A stretch of 64,000 bases of DNA from Apodospora peruviana (Eukaryota; Ascomycota; Sordariomycetes; Sordariales; Lasiosphaeriaceae). Positions 33,975 to 44,947 of the stretch are shown here, one piece after another. The notes beneath the pieces were generated by a model, which worked only from the letters and a program-made list of their open reading frames with translations, was not told where the DNA came from and did no database searches. Position 1 is the first letter of the stretch. The number at the start of each line of letters is the position of its first letter. The stretch lies in assembly GCA_033439685.1 (NCBI GenBank), contig JAUEDM010000009.1, positions 124,001 to 188,000 of the forward strand, given 5' to 3'. The translations under genes and the position numbers were made by a program.

Positions 33975-35132
33975 GACAGTCACCTCTTGCGTCCGATAGC
34001 GGGCACGACCATGCCATCATCTGGTGTATTTAGTTCGTTGTTTAATTTGTTCGCGACATCCCGACTTGTTTCGGAAGAGATTCCGGTGGGCAGGGCGGGC
34101 CCGGGAGCACTTCGTTCGGCCGATTGACAACCTGCAGTGACAGCAACCCGGATGCGGTTGAGCCCCACTAGTTAAAGTACGCGTCGTGAAGTGGTGCCGA
34201 ACTTGATTGAATGGTGGGATGCCACAAACGCGTCTGGCGGAGCAGCACGCGCTCCGTCGGGGTGTCGGTGGGAAGGGTCCCCGCCGTCCCGGTGGTTGTG
34301 GGGTCCTAGTGGGGAATGTTGGAGAAGATGCCGACATGTGATTCGTGCTGACTGTCCCTGCCCTGCCAACAAGAACCCCGAAATGACGGAAGCAGCGATG
34401 CGGCTTGGCCCTGCCCCAACAAATGGATCAACCAGTCCTGCCTGGCCGAAGTGGCCGAAGTGGCCGAAGTGGCTGGAAGGTCAGGGAGCTGCGGATACAC
34501 CGTCATCAGCCACTTTAACGCACCTTGACAGCTTCCAGCTTGCCGGGCTTCCGTATGTACTCCGTATCAATGCAAGTGCTATTGACTTTTCCGTTTGTGA
34601 CTGTTTGACATGCAATGCCTTGCTGTCCTCACTCTCCACTTCAGCACAGCATCGTGAAATTAGAAATAGTAAAAGCAAAGCACATTTTTCAGCAGCTTGC
34701 CCGAACTTCCGAAGGAGCTGTCCTGTCCCACTTCTTCATGGTCACTGCCAAGCCCCAAATTGACGTAGGACTTGGCCAAAACAACGAAATTTCAAAATCC
34801 CCCGAAACCCGGTCCACTTCCCGTCTTCTGCATCCAAACCACCAACTTCAGATCTCATTCATTTTTTCTCCAGCAGCACTTGTGAATAGTATCCGCCCGC
34901 ATCGCCTAGCCGCTTTGCTGCCGCCGACCCCCGCGACACCATCTATCGTCGTCCACACTCTCTGCCACCGCAGAATGAGTTGCTGATCGTTTGACTCGCC
35001 CGCTACCCCATCTTCATCCCTCCGCGACCTCCCCCGCCAAACCGATCGAGAGAGCAGCGCATCCCCAACCAACACCGCGCGAACTTAGATCCATATCCAC
35101 CGCGTCATTGTCGCTCATACTTTCCCGCCACC
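33975..35132. other. Shared divergent promoter region, uvsD / CDS1
   Basis: 1158 bp. The 200 bp before 35133 is C-rich on the plus strand, like a fungal 5' leader. A 190-codon open frame at 34191-34763 has no recognisable features and overlaps low-complexity repeats. Confidence 0.55.
34443..34473. repeat. Short tandem repeat, 9-bp unit TGGCCGAAG x 3
   Basis: Three exact copies of TGGCCGAAG (34443-34469) plus a partial fourth, in the divergent promoter region. Directly visible. Confidence 0.85.
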
Positions 35133-36722
35133 ATGTCAGGACGGTCGCGCCGCGTTAAGTTCGCCCACAGGCATGGGAATAGCCAGGGGGCCGCCGAGGG
35201 CCGTCGCTCGAGCGTCAGCGATGTCGTTAGTGAAGATGGCTCCGTGACAGCGGCAAGGAATACCGGCACAATGGATGGAACAAATGAGGTGCGTCTTGTT
35301 CGCTCTATCACGGCGGGTAACCATCTTCCGCTACCTTTGGAATACCGGCCATCGTGTTTCGCATCCTCGCTGACTCCCGTCCTCATCTCCTTTAGAAACC
35401 ACCGACGCAAGAAGAGAAACAAGTCGAGTACGGAAAGAAAAAAGCCAACTTCCTTACGCGCACGCTCTGGACCTTTGTCATGATCGCTTTCTTTTTCGGT
35501 GGCCTGTTTGCCGGGCATATCTACATCATCTGCATCATTACCTATGTACAGATTGTGTCTTTCAAAGAAGTCATCGCCATTTCTGCATTGCCGAGCCGGG
35601 AGCGTGACTTGCGATCGACCAAAAGTCTCAACTGGTACTGGCTCGCCTCGACCATGTACTTCCTCTACGGCGAGAGTGTCATCTACTACTTTAAGCATAT
35701 TGTCTTGGTGGATAAGGTGCTTCTGCCGCTGGCTACTCACCACAGATTCATCAGTTTTCTTCTCTACTTAATGGGTATGTGACCGCTGACATTCACCTGC
35801 TGCGACACGTATCTAACCCGCGACACCTCTAGGTTTCGTATTCTTCGTTGGCTCGCTCAAGAGCGGACATCTCAGGTTCCAATTTTCCAACTTCGGATGG
35901 ACACACATGGCTCTCTACCTCATTGTCGTCCAGTCTCACTTTATTATGAACAACGTGTTCGAAGGCATGTTCTGGTTCTTCATGCCGGCGGCTTTGGTCA
36001 TTACCAATGACATATTCGCCTACATTTGTGGAATCACGTTTGGTCGCACTCAGCTCATCAAGCTGTCCCCGAAAAAGACGGTCGAGGGCTTTGTCGGAGC
36101 ATGGGTCATGACCGTTCTCTTCGGCATCGTCCTGACCAACATCCTGGCGAGGTCCAAGTACTTCATCTGCCCGGTCAACGACCTTGGAGCCAACATCTTT
36201 AGCGGTCTGAGTTGCGACCCCAACCCTGTCTTCATCCCCAAGACATACACGACCCCCGAGCTCTTCTTCCTACCGCCGAACAGGAGGTTGAGCGTGACCG
36301 TTCTCCCAATGCAAATCCATACCTTCTTCTGGGCAACCTTTGCGTCCCTGATTGCCCCCTTTGGCGGCTTTTTCGCGTCCGGGCTCAAGAGGACCTTCAA
36401 GATCAAGGACTTTGGCCACTCGATACCTGGCCATGGAGGCATGACTGACCGTATGGATTGTCAGTTCATCATGGGCTTCTTTGCGTACATGTACTATCAC
36501 AGCTTCATCGCCGTGAACAAGACCACGGTAGGCGACGTGTTACAGGCCGCTATCATGGGGTTGACGGTTGAGGAGCAAATCGAACTTTTGAGGAAAATGT
36601 CCGAGTACATGATCAACCAGGGGGCTATTAAGCCGGCGGTGAGTGTTCCTGCGCTGCGCAATCGTGCCTTTCTTTCATGCTAACGGCTCCTGCAGGTCCT
36701 CAAAGCTATTGAAGGAAGTTAG
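35133..36722 (+). CDS. CDS1: CDP-diacylglycerol synthase (phosphatidate cytidylyltransferase)
   Basis: Makes CDP-diacylglycerol from phosphatidate and CTP in the ER membrane, the precursor of phosphatidylinositol, cardiolipin and other phospholipids. Exons are 35133-35288, 35396-35774, 35833-36638 and 36696-36722, with introns at 35289-35395, 35775-35832 and 36639-36695. The product is 455 residues, the usual eukaryotic length. The family signature is complete near residue 355: GLKRTFKIKDFGHSIPGHGG then MTDRMDCQ. The upstream FGRTQLIKLSPKKTVEGFVG block and about eight hydrophobic segments also match. The start has a good context (CCACCATGTC). The last coding exon is only 27 bp (VLKAIEGS). Confidence 0.96.
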
Positions 36723-37421
36723 TTTCCTGTTGCTCCGGCCGCTGTTGCCCCGATCACTCTGTGGAAAGCCAGCCCGGGGGCTGTTGCCCAGCTCACTGTT
36801 GCCCCGATCACGGGAACTGTGATTGGTGCCTAGATCTTCCCAGGACTGTTGTCAGATCGAAAATCCGGGAACTGGTGCCGAGTTCAACCCGAGGAGTTAC
36901 CTAGCAACTGCGTATTGCCCCCTTTTTGAGCAATGCTGCGCATTGTTGCCCACAGACTCCCACCCTCTTTTGGAAAGGCAATCTTCACTTGTACATAGAT
37001 GTCTCTTTTACGTCCACTACTGCGTGGGCTAGCGCTGTAATGCTAGCGGTGTATCAGATAGCCGCATACTTTAATTAATCTGAAGCGAAAAGTTCTACTC
37101 TCCTTTGAGGCCGTGTGGGACATGCAGCTCTTATCTCAGGTATCTACCCAGGTGCTGCCAATACCGGTCACCCAATGGCATTATCCATACGCGGGCTGTT
37201 ACATTCTGCCGCCGGTCACTCTCAGGTGCGTCATTGTCATGGGAATTGCTATCAGACAGGGGAGCTATTTAAGTTGCCGGAGCTGATGCCCCTCCTTTCA
37301 TGCAGCTCTGAGAGAAGTAGAACCCCTCCGCATTTTGGTTCAATTTTTCTGCTTACTTAAATCTGTTGGCACTGCCTCCCAGATTCCAGTCTTGGATTAT
37401 CGAGTCAGAAAAATTTTTACA
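36723..37421. other. Intergenic spacer with short GTTGCC-type repeats
   Basis: 699 bp. CTGTTGCCCCGATCAC occurs twice (36742-36757 and 36796-36811), and shorter CTGTTGCC pieces lie nearby (36781). No gene is supported. The last 100 bp is the leader of the EF-hand gene. Confidence 0.5.
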
Positions 37422-37821
37422 ATGGTGAGATAACAAAACCGTCTTCCTTTCCCCAACAAAAAAGGCTTTGACCATCACAAAATCTCTTTATCAAGGGTGA
37501 ACTGGTACTGATAGACGAGATAGGTTTCAGAAGAGGACATTAAAAAGGCGTTCAAGGGGGGCGACGATGATGGCGACGGAACCCTTAGCGTGTCGGAGGC
37601 CGTCAAGGCTGTTGAGAAATTGGGCGGCCGATCGCTGGACGAGTCGGCGATTGAGTCGGCTTGCAAGAGCTGCGGTGTGGACACGAGCAGGGAGATGGAT
37701 TGTAAGTGATGTTGATATCTGTTATTCTTTCTGTGGATTTGAGAGCTGCGAGGGCTGATAAAAAATAGTCGATGAGTTTGTGAAAGTTATTCGACATCTG
37801 GAGGAGAAGAATGATCTTTGA
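37422..37821 (+). CDS. Small EF-hand calcium-binding protein (77 aa)
   Basis: Too small and too split to appear as one open frame. I infer exon 1 at 37422-37424 (the ATG only), intron 37425-37523 (GTGAGA...GATAG), exon 2 at 37524-37701, intron 37702-37768 (GTAAGT...AATAG) and exon 3 at 37769-37821. The sum is 234 bp, 77 residues plus stop. Residues 15-26, DDDGDGTLSVSE, are a canonical EF-hand loop (D1, D3, D5, T7, S9, E12) after the helix EEDIKKAFKGG. The second half (SCGVDTSREMDFDEFVKVI) looks like a second, degenerate EF-hand. The protein is therefore a likely Ca2+ sensor or buffer with one working site. The lone-ATG exon is the least certain part. Confidence 0.72.
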
Positions 37822-38278
37822 GCTGTGGCATCAAATGTTCGGACCTGGTTATCTGTTGGGTTTGCAAATACGGGTCAGGATCTATCAAAGGAGCCGTCCA
37901 AGTTTGGTTCCCCTCAAAAACCCCAAGCTCGTAGATCTATACTTATGTCATACATACCTATCCATATTAGCATCATGAAGTCGGGTATATTACATGCTGG
38001 AAATAGCAAATACCATACCCCCAACAGAAATAGATTGCCAGCCCTCCATTAACTTATACCCGAATCACAATAGACACGGCACTTTAACACACACTCGGAT
38101 CATCATCCGGTACTATGGCTCCTCCGGTTTGCAACTATGTTATCTAAGGCAACTGCTTGCCGGTTTCCGTTTCCTCTTCACCCCTCTCTCGTTCAGTCCA
38201 TCCGTTGTTGTTTCCAACCGGGCTTTCGAGACTCTTGACGTATCGTTTCTGTGGCTCGGAGGCTAGCAAGTTCTCGAT
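37822..38278. other. Intergenic spacer
   Basis: 457 bp between the EF-hand gene and the DUF1996 gene, same strand. A pyrimidine-rich tract at about 38160-38220 looks like a fungal promoter or leader. Nothing else is seen. Confidence 0.5.
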
Positions 38279-39686
38279 ATGATCCTCTTATCCTCTCTCA
38301 TTACTCTCGGAACAGCATTCGTCGAGGCCGCGCCGCAGACAGTTCCACCCAGGCCTACCAATGGACTTGCTCTGTTGCGGTTCAGTTGCTCCCAGGTCGT
38401 GATCGACCGAATTGACCCGTACGTCTCACTTCTAAGCACCCCCTGGATGAACAATTGTGATCGTGGCAAGTCATTCTGATGAGAGACTACAGTCTGGTCA
38501 ATCCAGGGATCAATCCCTCGCCGCATGTCCACCAAGTGGTGGGCGGAGTAAGTTCCTCATCCTTTCCCCAGAGCTCATCCTTTTGGTCCAAGACTACTAA
38601 CCAGTCCTGCATCAAAGAATGCATTTAACGTCTCGATCCCCTCAACCGACGTGTCCAGCATCGCCTCCTGCACAACATGCACCTTCAGCGATGATTTGTC
38701 CAACTACTGGACCGCCAACATTTACTTCAAAGCCAGAAACGGCACCTACAAACGAGTCCCGCAGGTCCCCAACCGTTTCTTTGAGGGCGCGAACGGTGGA
38801 GTGACTGTCTATTACGTCTCGCCGGGCATCAACAAAGTTACGGCTTTCAAACCTGTAAGATCAGAGCCTCATACAAAACTCTGGTCAGACACTTACACGA
38901 TATGTTATGTTCAGGGCTTCCGCATGCTCTACGGCGACTCGATGCGCCGTGCCAAAGTCGGAAAAGGCTTCAAGTCCCAGTCATGTTTCCGGTGCTTTTC
39001 CGGTCCGGACTTCAAAGGCGACGATTACTCGCCCTGCGCCGATCCCAAACTCGACACGGAAACGTTTCCCGCGGGCCCATGTCTGGGCGGTATTCGGTCT
39101 AACATCCATTTTCCTACCTGCTGGGACGGGAAGAATCTCGATAGTCCTAACCACCAGGACCATGTCGCTTATCCTGTGACTGGGCCATCCACGTTCGCCA
39201 CGACGGGTACTTGTCCGGCTAGTCATCCTGTCAAGATACCGCAGCTAATGCTGGAGATTGTCTGGGATACGACTGCTTTCAATAATAAGGATGATTGGCC
39301 GGAGGATGGGAGCCAGCCGCTTGTGCTGAGTACGGGTGATAGGTGAGTTTCCTTTAACGCTTTGGAAATGTGGTTGAGAGCTGACTTTGGTGGACAAACA
39401 GTACTGGATACGGCCAGCATGGTGACTATGTCTTTGGCTGGAAGGGAGATGCGCTGCAGAAGGCGATGGATGGGTCGTGTTTTGGGGATGTTTGCGACGG
39501 AGTCAAATCGCAGGCTTACAGCATGGCGAACGAGTGTTCTGTGCCAAAGAGGGTGGACGAAAATACGGAAGGATGTAAGTGCTGATGTGATGTGCGCTGG
39601 CGTTCAAATTCGACGAGCTGCTGACATGTAATTCGGGATTGTTGATAGGGATCGACAAGCTTCCTGGTGATCGAACCGGTGCATGA
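38279..39686 (+). CDS. Secreted DUF1996 protein
   Basis: Predicted secreted protein of unknown biochemical role, 356 residues. Exons: 38279-38418, 38493-38547, 38618-38854, 38915-39342, 39402-39574 and 39649-39686. A signal peptide (MILLSSLITLGTAFVEA) is clear. DUF1996 marks are present: FSCSQVVIDRIDPLVNPG, SPHVHQVVGG, SCTTCTFSDDLSNYW, YFKARNGTY, GFRMLYGD and a Cys-rich middle (FPTCWDGKNLDSPNHQDHVAYP). The intron 38855-38914 is 60 bp and free of in-frame stops, so its retention would add 20 residues. No C-terminal WSC or cellulose-binding domain is attached; the protein ends soon after the DUF. Confidence 0.88.
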
Positions 39687-40720
39687 TGGGAAACTGAATT
39701 ACCTGAGAGGTAAGGGGGGACAGATGGGGTTAAGGCTGGGCTAGGCGGTACAGAGATATGAAAAGTATGGCTTGCTCTGGAGATACAGACCAAAATAGTG
39801 TGAGTTAATATCCCAAGGATAGACCATAGCAATTGCCGTCCATAATCGGGTGAATCTCTTGGTGAGCCCTCGTGGTTTGAGGTATGCACATCAATATGCA
39901 TGGGCTTTGTGGCTAATTTAATCATCTCCTAAGTTAACGATAAGGTCATAGGGACTTTTCAGGTTGGGGCCCGTAATATGGATGTGCTGCTTTTGCATAG
40001 CCCACGACCGGATCATGATACGGTACTCTTCTGGGGCGAGCTCATCGGAAAGTCATCAGGAGAAGGGTGTCCCGAAGTCTGCCTCGCTTCATATAACCGG
40101 CAATCGCTAGACGGCAAGGACCTCTCTCTGCCTCGGAGATAAATGTTACCTTAGGCAGCCGCAGCAGTGGCTGTCACTGCCATCCAAGCGTTGAGAATTC
40201 CTCAACCGTTGACAATTCCCACAAGTAGCCCCACTTAGTTGCATGCTTCCATGGCTTGGCATGTTGAAGGCATTCGCAACTGGAAAGAGCCCCCTTTCTT
40301 CCTGCCTTCCTAACATAGTAGCCGCGGTACCGCCCACCAAAGGATTTCGCCAATTCCAATCGTCGTCACCAAAATTTACCACGACTTTCTTCCCATTTCA
40401 TCGTCCACTTCATCAACAATCCATCCACCAACCGTCATTCCATCCATCAACCGTCGAACATATTGAACAACTTGACCAACTCTCTTTGTACAGTACCTAG
40501 TCAATTACAATTCAACGACGACGAGGGCCGTGGATCATACCACACACACACACACACACACACGCGCGCGCGACAAGTTCAATCCACCACAACGAAGTCG
40601 TCGGCCACACGCACACACGCACACATATAGACCCCCCATTGATGCTCCTCACGCCCAGTATCACAGTCACTTCGGTCGGTCGGCTCTATTAGTTGGAGGA
40701 GTCAGGTCTGACCAGCCGAC
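39687..40720. other. Intergenic region with CA/CG microsatellites
   Basis: 1034 bp upstream of the DUF3433 gene. The last 350 bp is rich in C, A and T like a long 5' leader. No gene is supported; small minus-strand frames at 40146-40382 lack features. Confidence 0.5.
40540..40572. repeat. (CA)n/(CG)n microsatellite
   Basis: About eleven CA units followed by five CG units, 150 bp upstream of the DUF3433 start codon. A second ACAC-rich patch lies at about 40605-40626. Confidence 0.9.
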
Positions 40721-43700
40721 ATGCAAGCCACACCTCTAGCATCCTCAGATCTACCAGCTCAGGAGCGTCCTGACACCAATTCCGGGTCGGCCCAGCATGA
40801 ATCCAATCTGGAACCCCTGCCACTGCCACCATCTCCGATCACTGGAAGTTCGGTGTCTCTTGTCGACGCCGAAGTGGTATCCGAATCGGCATTTGAGCCT
40901 CATACTCAGCCGACCCAGACTGGGTCGACTCTGCAAGTGCCACCATCGTCCAGCTTCGGGTCTGCATCTGTTGCGGAGCCCAAAGACGTATCCAAATCCG
41001 CACCTCATCCTACTCCTCCATTGGTCCAGACTAGACTGGCTGCGGAAGCGCTATCATCTCCTATCTCCGCAAGCTCTCATCACTCCGATCATGAGCTTGT
41101 CGCTGTCTCCGAGCCGGTGTCTGAGTCGAGCTCGACTGGGACCGTCGACCTAACATGGCGTCCGTTCTATCTCAGACGGTCTGTGCTCTCAGCCTTCGTC
41201 ATCCTCTTCGTCGCCATTCTCGTTGTCCTAGAGACCCTGCCCGCCGTCTCGAACAACAATATCGGACTCGGCATGGTACAAGCTGACCAGAAGCATACCC
41301 TCTGGCCGTATGCACCAACTGCATTCTTCACCTTAGTCGCGGCCTTTTGGGGTCGGGTCGAGTACCAGAGCAAGCTGATTGCCCCATGGGTCTGGCTTTC
41401 GCAAGGTCCCGTCCATGCCAGTCGCACGGTTCTTTTGGATTATCTGTCCGACTTCCAGCCATATTGCGTCTACAAAGCGCTGCGCAATAAGGATTTTACT
41501 GTTTCGATAACCGCCATAGTTTCCATCTTAACCAAACTCTTAGTCGTCTTTTCAACCAGTTTGTTTCGTGTTTCGCAGACCATTCATCCGCAGTCTTACC
41601 CAATGGTTGCCCAGGATCGATTTGGAGAAAGCATCAGGAATTCCAAGCAGCACCAATTTAATGCTCGGTTCACGTATTCCGTTCTTCGAGGATTCATGGA
41701 TTACAACCTCCCCTACCCAGACGGGATGTCCAAAGACTACTATACATACCAGTCGGTCGTGGCTGATGTGCCAAACAAGACAGAGATTCGAGTGACGGTT
41801 GAAGCACTGGAGAACTCGCTCAAATGTCTGCCTGTGAACGTCAGCTTGGACGGGGCTTTTACTGGAATTTTCCTGGACAGTCGGCTTGGGGACCTCAGCA
41901 CCAACACGATGAATGCCACATTCAGTTCTCCTGTTTGTGGCGAACGAACCGTCTCCATGGAAGGCCCTCGATGGCTCTGTAAGGAAAACGAGACCAAATC
42001 ACCCGGAACCAACAGTTGTACCGTGACATTTGCAGGGATGGGTTGGGTCGAGTGTGGTGGAGAGCTGAATATCTTGGTCATGTTCGGAAACCTGACCTTG
42101 ATGCGCAGTGATGAGGGTATTGAAGCCCAGTCTTACGTCGCAGAACTGCAAAGTTCGACGCAGATACTCTGTGTTCCGTCCTCGAAGATATTCATGGTCG
42201 ATGTGGTCAGAAACGGAACTGAGACCAAGAGTGTGACCCCCTCGGTGAACGGAAGCCATATTACATCTAGAACGAACCTGAGTCCTCAAAGTTCTGCACA
42301 GATAATGGTCGCATGCTTTGATGCGCATCAAAACCAGACAAGCCTGACTGATGACATCGGAGTCGGTTATGACGATACTACCATTGCGACAAACCTTTTT
42401 ATGGGAAGCGCCATGAGAATGTGGAGCAGTCGTGTTATGGATAATAACATGTCCACCACGTGGTTTTACGACGTCAACAACCTCCAACAGGCATTCACGG
42501 AATACTGCCTCCTGTGTGCCATGGTGGTTACCAAGCTACTCATGATGGACCCGACGCCAACCGATATAGACGGCGTCGCTGTTCTCAACGTCAACCGACT
42601 ATTGGTGCAAGGGCACACTGTTCAGTTACTGGCCGGCTTGACAACCGCTTGTATACTCTTGGTAGTAACGGCACTGATACTTGTTCCCGAAGGTGGCATC
42701 TTACCAAACGACCCGACAACGCTGCTTGGAATGGCCTTTCTCATCTTGCACAGCCACGACCTGGTAGCACAGCTCCGTTTCGCCGGAGCAAGTGGCAAAA
42801 AGGCACTTCATCATCTCTTACGAAACTCAACATATAAAACAGAAATTATACGAGTACCTCGTTCGGGACAGAAACTTTTCGTTATCAGCCTCAATCAACA
42901 GGACGTGGACGGAGGGAATGCGGAAGAGTCGCGAGACGTTGGAGACACCGTGACTCGTGATGGCCGGATGCTCAAATCAGACCTACGGCACCCGTTAATA
43001 CTACGGTATAATCTCCGGTTTCTAATGGCTATGATCTTACTAGGAATGATTATAAGTCTCCCCATGTTATCACTTGTAGGGGAGTTCAGAAAAGGCAACC
43101 CCATTCTTTTAGATGATCGCGATCACACATACAGCTACTACGCATGGAAAGCCATCCCTGCCTTAGTGTTCGGACTTTTAAGTATGGCTTTCTCTTCCAT
43201 GGATTTCGAGACGAGATCAATCGCGCCATACACGGCCATCCGGAAGTCGGTTCGCAACAAATCATTCCTGACGGTCAACTTCCTGGATTTATCCATCCCA
43301 CGAGCAATATATACTGAGTTCAGGTTCCGCAATATTGGGACTCTCTCAATGACCGTGGCATTTCTGATTGGCTCTCTCTTTACCACGCTCTCAGCACGTC
43401 TCCTTTGGATAGAGGAGAACTATTCATCGAGCCAACCTGAAGAGGTCGTCCGCCTCAGACCCCGCCAGATGTTCAATACTAAACCGGATTACCTTGATGG
43501 AGAAGCTGGATTGATGGCGTCATTGATCTTACAGAGTAACCTCTCTTTTCCAAGCTTCGCAGATGACACACTGGTCTTCCCAGAATATGACTTGGACCCG
43601 GCCACATTGAAGGACTTGGACCTGGCCACATTGGAGGACTTGGATATCAGCGCTTGGGGAGCCGCTTGGCGCCCCAGGATGGAGTGCCGTGGGTACACGT

Positions 43701-44947
43701 CGTCCAATATTCAGACCAGGATAATGATGGGCGAGGCGGCGGCCGACACTCCCCGGCGAGCATCATCTTTGCAATTGTCAGTCAAGATCGAAGGCGAGAG
43801 ACGCAGGCACTGGTCGACCAAACCGGATAACGCCCAGGTCACCGTCTGGTATTCCCCTTTGGAGGAGTATGCTTACTTCGGAAAGGCTGGACTGACAGGC
43901 GGGATGGAGGACATGGACGGTTGCAGTGACCTCCTATACCTCTGGGGCGCGGTCAAGCTACCAAGCACGCCTACCAATCCTCCCGACCCAAATGACCTGC
44001 AGAATATCGCGTCCATGGGTTGCAATATGACATACGAGGCCGTGGACACGGGGGCTCAAGTCCTGGGCTCCCGCATCCACTTGTACCAGAATTGGCCCAG
44101 TGATGATCTACATACTCCTGACCCGGTCCCGGTCATTCTGCAGCCGTATGCACCGGCATTTGCTTCCAGCCCGAACTCTACCCGCTCGCAGCGATTGGGG
44201 GTTTATTCGAAACTCGAGTCGAAAGGCGATGCGAACAACCTCGCGGACAAGTTCTTCTCCATCCTGACAACATCACGATGGGCCATACCCGCGTCGTACC
44301 TTGGGGACTCCTCGGCCAACGACATCGTCGCGGACGCCATTAAGCACCAGCACGGAATCCTCGCGGCTCAGGTGCTCCGAAGCCAGATGTTCTCCGTTAC
44401 GGCTGAATTCGCTTCTAATTACTCCTGTCAAGGCCACATTGTGAGGTATGCGTTTCAGGTCCAGCAAGACACCACGTCGACCAGGATTCTGCAAGCCATG
44501 CTGGGCGTCTCGCTCGTGCTTCTCTTCGTCAGTTGGAGTTTCACCGATATCAAGGCTGAGAGAGGAAGCAGCATGACCGCGATCGCTCCCGTCGCAGCGC
44601 TTCTCGCGGGTGGCAACATGCTCGAAAAGCTCCGGCCGCTGGACATGGACGCAGCAGCAACAGGGCGGAGCCGGAGAAGCCCGGAGGATATTTCCAAGGA
44701 GGCATTTCCATACGGGACGCGTTTCCGGATAGGCTGGACAAGGGAAACTGCTCCTCACGTTGCTGCTGCTGCTGCTATTTCTGCTGCTGTTGCTGCCGAC
44801 AATTTGGGGGTTGAGGGTGCATCTGGTGATGGCAACGATGGCGGCGGTGATAATACAGTGGAGCAGCGTTTTGGCATTTTCGCGGAGGAGCGTCTCGATT
44901 CCATAATAAACTCGACGAACTTGGTTTCCTATGAGTACTACGCCTAA
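40721..44947 (+). CDS. Large DUF3433 membrane protein (two DUF3433 units)
   Basis: A single exon of 1408 residues. The first ~145 residues are Ser/Pro-rich and probably cytosolic. DUF3433 unit 1 starts at WRPFYLRRSVLSAFVI (about residue 146) and includes YQSKLIAPWVWLSQG and LSDFQPYCVYKALRNKD. Unit 2 starts at HPLILRYNLRFLMAMI (about residue 755) and repeats the pattern (FETRSIAPYTAIRKSVRNKS, LDLSIPRAIYTEFR). Each unit carries several membrane segments. The regions between and after them hold many N-glycosylation sequons, so they are probably extracellular. The C-terminus has an Ala-rich run (about residue 1347). A 24-bp unit is duplicated in tandem within the coding region (43589-43636). Function unknown for the family. 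Confidence 0.88.
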   Translation: MQATPLASSDLPAQERPDTNSGSAQHESNLEPLPLPPSPITGSSVSLVDAEVVSESAFEPHTQPTQTGSTLQVPPSSSFGSASVAEPKDVSKSAPHPTPPLVQTRLAAEALSSPISASSHHSDHELVAVSEPVSESSSTGTVDLTWRPFYLRRSVLSAFVILFVAILVVLETLPAVSNNNIGLGMVQADQKHTLWPYAPTAFFTLVAAFWGRVEYQSKLIAPWVWLSQGPVHASRTVLLDYLSDFQPYCVYKALRNKDFTVSITAIVSILTKLLVVFSTSLFRVSQTIHPQSYPMVAQDRFGESIRNSKQHQFNARFTYSVLRGFMDYNLPYPDGMSKDYYTYQSVVADVPNKTEIRVTVEALENSLKCLPVNVSLDGAFTGIFLDSRLGDLSTNTMNATFSSPVCGERTVSMEGPRWLCKENETKSPGTNSCTVTFAGMGWVECGGELNILVMFGNLTLMRSDEGIEAQSYVAELQSSTQILCVPSSKIFMVDVVRNGTETKSVTPSVNGSHITSRTNLSPQSSAQIMVACFDAHQNQTSLTDDIGVGYDDTTIATNLFMGSAMRMWSSRVMDNNMSTTWFYDVNNLQQAFTEYCLLCAMVVTKLLMMDPTPTDIDGVAVLNVNRLLVQGHTVQLLAGLTTACILLVVTALILVPEGGILPNDPTTLLGMAFLILHSHDLVAQLRFAGASGKKALHHLLRNSTYKTEIIRVPRSGQKLFVISLNQQDVDGGNAEESRDVGDTVTRDGRMLKSDLRHPLILRYNLRFLMAMILLGMIISLPMLSLVGEFRKGNPILLDDRDHTYSYYAWKAIPALVFGLLSMAFSSMDFETRSIAPYTAIRKSVRNKSFLTVNFLDLSIPRAIYTEFRFRNIGTLSMTVAFLIGSLFTTLSARLLWIEENYSSSQPEEVVRLRPRQMFNTKPDYLDGEAGLMASLILQSNLSFPSFADDTLVFPEYDLDPATLKDLDLATLEDLDISAWGAAWRPRMECRGYTSSNIQTRIMMGEAAADTPRRASSLQLSVKIEGERRRHWSTKPDNAQVTVWYSPLEEYAYFGKAGLTGGMEDMDGCSDLLYLWGAVKLPSTPTNPPDPNDLQNIASMGCNMTYEAVDTGAQVLGSRIHLYQNWPSDDLHTPDPVPVILQPYAPAFASSPNSTRSQRLGVYSKLESKGDANNLADKFFSILTTSRWAIPASYLGDSSANDIVADAIKHQHGILAAQVLRSQMFSVTAEFASNYSCQGHIVRYAFQVQQDTTSTRILQAMLGVSLVLLFVSWSFTDIKAERGSSMTAIAPVAALLAGGNMLEKLRPLDMDAAATGRSRRSPEDISKEAFPYGTRFRIGWTRETAPHVAAAAAISAAVAADNLGVEGASGDGNDGGGDNTVEQRFGIFAEERLDSIINSTNLVSYEYYA
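43589..43645 (+). repeat. In-frame 24-bp tandem duplication in the DUF3433 gene
   Basis: Unit GACTTGGACCCGGCCACATT plus GAAG (43589-43612) is repeated with two changes at 43613-43636, and a third partial copy follows. It adds eight residues (DLDPATLK / DLDLATLE). Confidence 0.85.

Noticed and set aside
34191..34763. 190-codon plus-strand open frame in the uvsD/CDS1 promoter region
   Set aside because: Contains the 9-bp tandem repeat, has no family features and overlaps the CDS1 upstream region.
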